From Chytridium lagenaria (lineage: Eukaryota; Chytridiomycota; Chytridiomycetes; Chytridiales; Chytridiaceae), in NCBI GenBank assembly GCA_025449115.1, contig JAHLKC010000059.1, positions 124,001-188,000 on the forward strand: a DNA stretch of 64,000 bases. Reading direction: 5' to 3'. Made by a program: the position numbers and the translations under genes. This document shows, in pieces, positions 56,599 to 64,000 of this stretch (positions are counted from its first letter, which is position 1; every line of letters starts with the position of its first letter). The notes below the pieces were generated by a model. It was not told where the DNA came from, searched no databases, and was given only the letters and a program-made list of their open reading frames with translations.

Positions 56599-57691
56599 CT
56601 ACACGTAGAATTCCTCGCCATCAGAATCGTCTTCCTCTCGACCGGCATCTTCAACAGTCGAATCTGTCACTTTGTCATCTTACGTGTTATCATAATGATC
56701 ATCCACGCAATTGCAACGGCAACCGACCTAAACCCTTCCGTCCTCCGAAGAATTTTAACAATATTTCTATGCCCACGCGCTGCCAAATGCATGGGATAAG
56801 TAGTGTATTTGTCGTTCCTACTTCCATAAAGAAATGCGATCACACCAAGATGGCCATCTTGCGCTGCATTCGACATTGCCCATGAGCTTGCTAACCCTCG
56901 GCATGGTTAAAGCAAAGGCGGTGACCTCCCGAAGCACCGTTATCCATGGCTTGAGTTATAGAACAACCTTCCGTTAGTTTTCTCGGCACAAATTTCACAC
57001 CATAAAGGTGTACCCGTGTTTCACCGTCTCATCCATTGCCTGAAAATGCAGCTCCCGATTCAGCAGTGTATCTGCGATTCTCGTGAAGGAATTAAACAAG
57101 ATCCAAATGTTCATTTGCTGCAGCTTCATTCATGGCACGGATGGTGTGGGCATTAGAGTGGGTATACAGCCATTTCACTACTTCCAAACATCCCTTGTGC
57201 GCTTTCGGTGAATCACTCAAACCATCAAACGACTTTGACATGGTAAACCGACAGTCGCATTCTCTTCAGCTGTCATTGAACATCCCTCAATTTCATTGTC
57301 GTAAAGCGCCGCATTTGAACACATCACGAAACCCTCTATAGGCGGCACTTTTCACGGCTGCTCTCTGTACACGTCTTCCAGCTCTCGTGAAGGTATTTAA
57401 TCACCTCGAAATGGCCGTTAAGCGCAGCCCCACCCAATCTGCCTAATGAATTCATCGAAATCTGATTATCTAAGCCATACGGATAGCCCCGTACTAAACA
57501 GACCAATGTTCATCCTTCTCACCTCTTGGCGTATCTTCAGGATCGACATCATTGGAACCTTCCGCATCGACCAAACGCTGCATAGTATTAAATTGAGGCT
57601 TGAAAACCCCTACCATTCCCTTCGCATGGATCGTTATGAATGAATGGAGGATCATCCAGCTTGATGATGGCATCTGTGAGGACCAGCACAA
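56599..57691 (-). pseudogene. Broken ankyrin-repeat gene
   Basis: Ankyrin-type units are recognisable in several frames: GGAALNGHFEVIKYLHESWK (about 57440-57375), HKGCLEVVKWLYTHSNA (about 57210-57155), AMNEAAANEHLDLV (about 57135-57095) and SNAAQDGHLGVIAFLYGSRN (56873-56815). The C-terminal end is EEDDSDGEEFYV at 56601. In-frame stops separate the units, for example directly after HLDLV. This looks like a decayed gene. Given the indel rate in this window, a working gene read badly is the alternative. The repeats resemble but do not duplicate those of the F-box gene at 10254-12071. Confidence 0.55.
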
Positions 57692-57699
57692 TTTTTTCC

Positions 57700-59717
57700 T
57701 GAAGAAACATCAACTCGCACTCGACTTCTCTTTTACGAAGGTCCTTCTACAAAAAAACAACGTAAAACTGCACGCTTGAGTTACGTTGTGAAACTTCGAA
57801 TTAACATAGCAGAGAAGGGCTCGCCCACGCAACCTATGTTGGAGCTTTAAAAAGAAAGCAGGCCAAATACACAACTTGAGACATTTACACCAAAAGTAGT
57901 ATCGACTACGCGTCACCGATCTTTCTGCAACGAAACAACCCCCAAGTTATAAGGACAAAAAACGGGGGCTCTCAAAGCACCTGAAGAGATATCTAGACAA
58001 CAACAAAATAAACAAAAAGGGAATCATCAAGGGAATAATATGAAAACAATTCAGAAAATGCAAACAGCCTCAAGGTAATCAATTTCAAAGCAACAACACA
58101 AAAAAACACGTCTTCCAATAGGCAATAGTAGAAAATGAGATTCTAGAATAAACCCCTCGGCCCTCTTTTCGACAATAACTAACAAACAAATACCTCCTCA
58201 CTTTCCGTTAAAAGCTTCCGTCACCCTTTTCCTACTCTTCATATTCTCTTCCTGTTCCGTCTCCTTCCACGGTCCTACTCCCTCGACCTACGCCCTTACC
58301 TTCTCCATCTCCCACCTTCACCTTGTTGTCCTTTCTTCCATATGGCCTAGTTTTCCACCTTTGCAGTCGCCTCACTTTAACCGTCATCCTATGTCTGCAG
58401 AAGTGATATCAACACGATGGGTATGTAGGATGTACTTCAAGCTTATCTTCTTTCGTACTCGCACATCTATACACTTGCTAGGTATTATGTTGGGCTTTCA
58501 AAAAACTTGTAATTATAGATATTAACATTGGCACATGACCAGAATCTTGTGTGTCTTCAAGTATGTGATGCTTGTGTGACAGGGGGCTTGCAATATCAAT
58601 GACGCCCATTAACGCCTTGACAAAGTAAACACATCATGTCATCACCAGAGACTTTGGGCCCTGTTGGTAAGTAAAGTGTTCAATGTCTATCCATCGTGTT
58701 TGTCCTTCTTGAAAAAACTGCACATTTTAAACCTTGTTATTAAACTACTTTTTCCACAGATAAACACATGCACGAAATCAGTGGTATCGTTATTTTATAG
58801 AACAGCTGTTTTCCCTGCTAGCACAATATCCCCTCTCATACTAAATACTTACCTACTTATTACCTGATGCTCACTCGCCTACCTACCTACTTGGGTAAGT
58901 ACCTATATAGGTAAGGAGCATACACGTACTGATGTTTATTGTCCAGTGTTTGCTGGTGTCAAGCGTTCCTTGTCAGCAGAAAGGCTTTTCAAAAAATAAA
59001 CAAAGCAGAAACAAATGTTACACAAAGAGTATATCCTTTTTTCTCACGCTCCATATATAATTATATTTAATTAATACTCTCACTCCCTGTGCTATAATAT
59101 TCGGTGAATAGAAAGACGAGCAGCCATCCAAGAGGGTATCATCATCTCATCATCACACCAGGTTGCTGTTGCTGTTGCTGTCGTCATCGGTTGAGCTGTC
59201 GCTCTGTTGTCTGTGTTTGTGGGCTGTAATCCATATACATAACCACACTCACACACACACACACAACACACACACACACACACACATATATATACCATAG
59301 TTACATACTCTGTAAGTGGTAAAGAGACCATTCCGTTCCTGTGTTGGAGAGTTTGCAAATGAATGGATGGATCAATGCTAGAACCTTGATGCTGTGGTCA
59401 AAGTAGAGCTTAGGATACGATGAAGGTTCAAGGTAGCATACCCGGATCAAGGTTGCATACCCGGATGGATGGATACATGGTGTTGCTGGTGGAATCAGAC
59501 TTCAGGCCTCATATGCCACTTACGTCAAACCTGAATCCTGTTGGGGACATTCTTTGTTTTTTTTTGTTTTCTTACCCAACTCATCGCCACTACTGCGCGT
59601 TGCTGCAACCATCAACTTAATATCCTATCTCCTCAACGTCATTCTAACAACTACCACCGTCTACCCATATCCAAACAGTCAACCTAAAAACTAGATCTCA
59701 TCTGCCCCCAAATTCAA
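57700..59717. other. 2-kb gene-poor region with simple repeats
   Basis: No convincing gene. Noted are a minus-strand open frame at 57710-57916 that might be a 5' exon of the ankyrin locus, a TACCTA-rich palindromic patch (58879-58916) and a CA repeat (59250-59286). There is also a doubled ACCCGGAT with AAGGTAGCATA/AAGGTTGCATA (59428-59466). The right end precedes the TM-SH3 gene. Confidence 0.45.
59250..59286. repeat. (CA)n microsatellite
   Basis: Interrupted CA dinucleotide repeat of about 37 bases, with one AACA break, followed by TATATATA. Confidence 0.9.
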
Positions 59718-61648
59718 ATGATACCTCCAAGCCATATGCCATTTTCCACCAGCATCCCCTGTAATCACACGTCATCAATATCAGCATCACCCATGGTACG
59801 GCCGTCTTCCCTACCATCGGATGAGAAAAGAAGAAGAAACATGGGCTCATATTCGTCAACGTCGGTGATAATGGCTTCAGCAGTGATGCTTACCTTTGCG
59901 ATGGTCAAAGAGACGGATGCTGGTTAGTTGTCCTGGTGATTTCAGCATTTGTTTTTTACTTTTCGCACCTGCGCCTCCCTCCCATAACTGTCGTTATTCA
60001 ATGTTACCTTTTCCAAACAAATTGCTCATTGAATTGTTCATATCCTCTAACGCAACATCTACACAATGCGACAACAATAACAAAAAACAACAAACATACA
60101 GCTCCATTACATCACATCTCCCTCTTCAAACGTCAATTTACCCTCAATGCCGGGCCAAAAGACGCCGACCCCAACGGCCAAAACGGTAACAACGCCGACC
60201 CTCCAAAATCGCCATCGTCCTCTGCTCCGTTGTCGGTTTTCTTGCCGTCACCATCACCACTCTCCTCGTCCGCTACATCATTGTCCGCCGTCGAATCCGT
60301 CTCGAAGAAGTCCGTCGAACAAAAGGAAAAGCACCCGCAACCGATGACGATGATGTCGTCTTTATGGTCTCATCACGACTCGAAGATTACCCTTCCCCAC
60401 TTGAAACATCAAAAGCTATCGCCGAGGCTTATGAGAGCTCGGTGAAAGGCGTCGAAAGGGAACCATCCCCACAACCACCCTCTACAACCGCGGGAAAAAT
60501 CCTCAACGCCATCGCATCAAACCCCGCGCATCATCTAAATCCCTTCGTGACGATCTCAACCGTATCGTTCCTCCAGATCCCGAAGACCCTGACCTCCTCG
60601 CCCCATCCCATCCTCTGCAGCTTCATCCTCTGGTGACTCTATCCACGACGCCCCAGCACAACGTCGCGCACGCGCCCAGAGCGGAAACAGCCGTGGTGGA
60701 TCCATGCGATCACGGTCGTCGAGCAGTCTTGCACCGGGAGCAATGAGACGGAGTAGCAGCACTCAGATGAGAAGGCATGCGAGTTCTGGGTCTATGACTC
60801 GACAGGCGGGACAGAACAGAGACTCGATGGGATCGAGGAAGCGAAACAGCACGCCGGCTCGACGATCGCATTCTCGACGATCTTCGAGGTCTTCGAGACG
60901 ATCCACACGGTCTTCGTCGACTCTACGACGATCCGATGATGGGAGCGATGAGGAGTATCAGGAAGGCATTGGGGGCAAGTTTAAAAAGTTTTTTCATATG
61001 ATGACACATGGCGGTGCTCCTGCGACCAAGAAAAAAGGGGGACGGAAGGAACAGCCACCGTTGAATGCTCTCCCGCCGAGAAACGCTGGTGGATCCAGTC
61101 GATGGAGCCTCCCGCTCCTCGTGGCGCGCGATTCCCCGTCACAATCCCGCACGTCCCCCGATCCCCATCTCCCTCCTTGATCAACGTCGCCGTATTGACT
61201 ATGAGGAAGAAGACCGTGGACGCGTCGGCCGTGGTTCCTTTGTCGATGAGATGGGATGGGGCAGCGGAGTACTCCTTGAAGGCGAGGATGAGCTCCCACT
61301 GCGAGTTGGGATGCGGTTATTGTGTATGAGTGGAGGGAGGATGGATGGTGTTTTGGTCGACGCGAGGATGGGAGTCCTGGAACCTGTGATCTGGATGAGG
61401 AGGATAAAGGACCGGGTGATGGATGGTTTCCGATTGTGTGTGTGATGCCAAAGAGTAAACGGATTAGGGCAAAGTTGGAGGGGGTGTCGGCGGAACGGGC
61501 AAGGCTTTGGGTGAATGAGCAGACGGGGAGAGGGGAGTTGAGGGTTGGAGAGGAGGGGAGTGGGAGTGGGACGGGTGGAGAGGAGAAGGGGAAAGGGAAG
61601 AAGAAGAAGGGAGAGATGACGGCGGATGCGGCGCTTTTTGCTATGTGA
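59718..61648 (+). CDS. Single-pass membrane protein with C-terminal SH3-like domain
   Basis: A hydrophobic N-terminal segment (VIMASAVMLTFAMVKETDA) resembles a signal peptide and is followed by an intron donor (GTTAGT, about 59923). A short extracellular part (LNAGPKDADPNGQNGNNADP) precedes the helix IAIVLCSVVGFLAVTITTLL and a basic RRRIRLEEVRR. The long cytosolic region is S/R-rich (SRRSSRSSRRSTRSSSTLRR), suggesting regulated phosphorylation. The end reads GEDELPLRVGMR, then YEWREDGWCFGRREDG and GWFPIVCVMP, an SH3-like pattern with the W-C-F-G and W-F-P signatures. It stops at 61646. Frame changes are needed near 60195, 60560, 61110 and 61322. A surface sensor coupling to proline-rich partners is a plausible inference; Sho1-like proteins differ in having four helices. 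Confidence 0.55.
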
Positions 61649-63111
61649 GGCGGGTCGTTTTTCTTTTTGTCCCTGCTTTGGCAGTTTCGTAAATGTCAGT
61701 TACCCTTTTTTACATACATCTTCATATGAACCTCTTTTTTTGTCTTTTGTACCTTTACTTTTGTTGTCATTTTTTTGCCGTGTTAATATCACCGTCTTTG
61801 TTTCTTTTTGTCTACTAGGAATAATTTTCTGTATCTTTTTGTTTACCTTTTTTGGCCATATAAAAACCAAGTTTGTTGTTTTTTTGCAGGGGTTGTGCGG
61901 GTATTTTTGTAATTGTGGGGGTTTTTTGGGTGGTTAATCCATGTGATGTGGTTTGGGAGGTGTGAATAAACGCTAAGGGGGGCCTCATGACACTTTTATC
62001 ATTTCGGGAACGGAGTTGATTGTTCACCCTGTACGAAGGAGTCTCTTGACTTATTTTAGGACATTTATCTGGGGCACAAGAGTGCAGAGGAAGTGATGGA
62101 TGAAGAACGTTCGATGGGGTTTTCATGGGATTTGAACTTCGCGGAAGAATTAGGGATGGTGACGTCCTTTAAAACGTAACCTGAATTAAACTTCCTGTCC
62201 CAGAGTATTCATCTATTTCATATTTTCTCTTGCCGGTGCCCTTTGGGTTCGTTGATTGATAACGTTGTTCGTTCATGCATTGTAAAGACACATATTAAGG
62301 GGAAAGTGGCGCTGGCGTGAGATGAAAGCTTCATTTGTGCCTGCAGTGAAAAGGCCACCTCCGTCCGCGTAACGACACAATACCACATTAAAGCTCGCGC
62401 TGAATTAGACCATTTTATACCACAAAAATGGCGCTTTAGACCATTTATATGGAATAAGGACTTTTGCTTTCAATATAATCTAATGTGTAAATATAATGAA
62501 AAAAGATGGCATAAGTGGAGGAAAGTATAACGATGCTGGGCAACTTTGAATGGAAAAAAAAAAGGCCGGTATTCACCGATAACTCTAAGAAACACCGACA
62601 ACAGGTAAATAGAGAAAAGCAATGGATTTTTGGGCCGAATAGAGCATTTCGGATGGCAATCTCTGTACGTCAACCTCTGTGCGCAGATGCACACATGGGT
62701 TTTTTTATATTTTTTTTGCGAAAGTCCCCCCCGTTCTTACCAAGATCGTCATTCTTTCAAAATTCATTACAGCGTTTGCTACCTTCCCCGTAGTTTCTTG
62801 ATACTTGGATCCGTCTCTCTGTTCTTGATTTGAGAGAGTGAGTGAGCCTAGGAGAACTTGAGATCTTGGATCGTGGGGGAAAGATTAGGGAGGTTAAAGA
62901 GTGTGAAACCGACTCGGATTTTTGGCGGGAGGACGTGGGGTGACGGAAAGAAAATCTGACAGATCACTGTTTCCGAGACAGCACTAGCATTGACGGAGGG
63001 GCCATCTCATCGCCTCAGTTCAATCCACCCCGTCTCCATAGTGCTTGTCACCGTCAGATCTGCTTGACATTCAAATCACCTCTTGACAAACTTCTGGGCA
63101 AATCTGCCAAT
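61649..63111. other. Intergenic and promoter of the last gene
   Basis: No gene recognised. A long T-rich 3' flank follows the TM-SH3 gene. A short minus-strand open frame at 61815-62126 and a plus-strand one at 62515-62793 lack domain support. Confidence 0.45.
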
Positions 63112-64000
63112 ATGTCGACCCTCAGCGATCGCCTCATCATCACCGGCGCCTTCCACATTGTCCTCTCCATCCGCCATCCTCATCATCTCTGCCGTTGGAC
63201 GGCTGATGCATCCCCGAGTTTCTACCATCCATCCACCATCATGGGAGTTACCCCTTATTGGGTTTTCCGACTTTTTCGGTCTCGTCGTCACACTTCGAGC
63301 CATAGCAGAGGCCGATGCCGTTGTTGAACTCGGTGGAGCAACATACCACGTCTTCCCCTTCTTTATGGGTGTTTATCTTCTTTTCGTCGTCCCCGTGGTG
63401 CCTGTCGCAACTTACAAGCTTTTCGTCGCATCACTGTCAAGAAGATCTGTTGCAAGGTCTTTACTCCCTGATCCCACCACAGCTGCAACGCATCCCATCG
63501 TGGTTCAGCGCTAGCATCAGCTAATATTCCGAATTCAAATGGTCAACCTATACCATTAGGGATAGACAACCCTTCTAAACCATCCATCGAAGAAAACCGT
63601 CAGACCCCAACCAACCATCCCCAAATCCACCGCCAAAGACTTCTCCCCAAGATTCGTCATTGTCCTCTTCCTCAAATGTTTCGCTCTCTCCTTGTTCCGT
63701 CGCCGTCTGGGGGGGCTTCCCGAATCCCAGGAATAGACGGTACACTGGGTCCAACGGCGTCTTTGTTCAAAGCTGGGTGATTTGGGTGACCATCATCTCC
63801 AGCCTCATGCGGAACGTTGTCTACGCTATAGCGGCAACCATTGGTCAATTCGATTTCCTCACCCTGGTATCCTCATCACCATCTACGTTTGTCTCGGTCT
63901 CGGATTCATCGCCACAGCCCCGAATCCATTCATCGGCTGCATGTCAGTCATAAAAGCGAGAAAGCAGCTTCTCGTTCGGTGCACCGTTCGTCCAGTCCGT
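63112..64000 (+). CDS. Multipass membrane protein, truncated by the window end
   Basis: The start ATG encodes MSTLSDRLIITGAFHIVLSI. After a one-base shift at about 63171 the helix continues as AILIISAVG. Further hydrophobic segments are FFGLVVTLRAIAEA, FFMGVYLLFVVPVVPVATYK, SWVIWVTIISSLMRNVVYAI and ILITIYVCLGLGFIATAPNP. The frame is still open at 64000, so the gene runs off the edge. The stretch 63510-63640 is polar and may include an intron or a cytosolic loop. No family is recognised; at least five helices suggest a transporter- or receptor-like protein. Confidence 0.5.

Overview
This window is nuclear DNA from a fungus. Nearly every gene is split by short GT-AG introns (roughly 40-100 nt). 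The gene set includes a Crh-type GH16 cell-wall transglycosylase, a Zn2Cys6/fungal_trans transcription factor, a UPF0658 Golgi membrane protein and a Cce1/Ydc2 mitochondrial resolvase. A UPF0598 (C8orf82-like) gene, a GAF plus class III cyclase gene, SH3-bearing membrane proteins and arrays of chitin-binding-like modules suggest an early-diverging, chytrid-like lineage rather than Dikarya. That placement is inference. No tRNA, rRNA or CRISPR was recognised.

Layout. 0.7-4.4 kb: a single-pass membrane protein (-), two small ORFs (-) and a SAP-domain Holliday-junction resolvase (+). 4.7-12.1 kb: an SH3-DH-PH-PX RhoGEF (+), convergent with an FKBP-TPR isomerase (-), then an F-box/ankyrin gene (+). 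12.4-15 kb: two small genes and a GT8 glycosyltransferase (-). 15.2-15.6 kb: a 361-bp hAT-type MITE with an exact 8-bp target duplication. 17.1-25.4 kb: a secreted Crh enzyme, a multipass protein with a 28-residue tandem repeat, a small mitochondrial-like ORF, a Tse2-type ADP-ribosyltransferase-fold gene and UPF0658. 26.7-32.6 kb: the Zn2Cys6 regulator, divergent from UPF0598. 32.9-39.2 kb: three membrane proteins. 41.5-44.9 kb: an arrestin-like gene. 46.3-51.6 kb: a large secreted protein with about 18 cysteine modules, most interrupted by an intron at the same place. 52.4-56.1 kb: a GAF plus degenerate cyclase with a CAAX end. 56.6-57.7 kb: a broken ankyrin gene. 59.7-61.6 kb: a TM-SH3 protein. 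63.1 kb to the edge: a multipass membrane protein, cut by the window.

Shared themes are cell wall and surface (Crh, cysteine-module protein, several S/T-rich single-pass proteins), polarity signalling (RhoGEF with SH3 and PX, TM-SH3) and nucleotide-type signalling (GAF-cyclase).

Reading frames of many conserved domains change by one base, often in homopolymers. This happens in most of the genes, including inside near-identical repeats. Residual sequencing indels are the simplest explanation. Coordinates given are therefore gene spans; exon joins are tentative except where stated.
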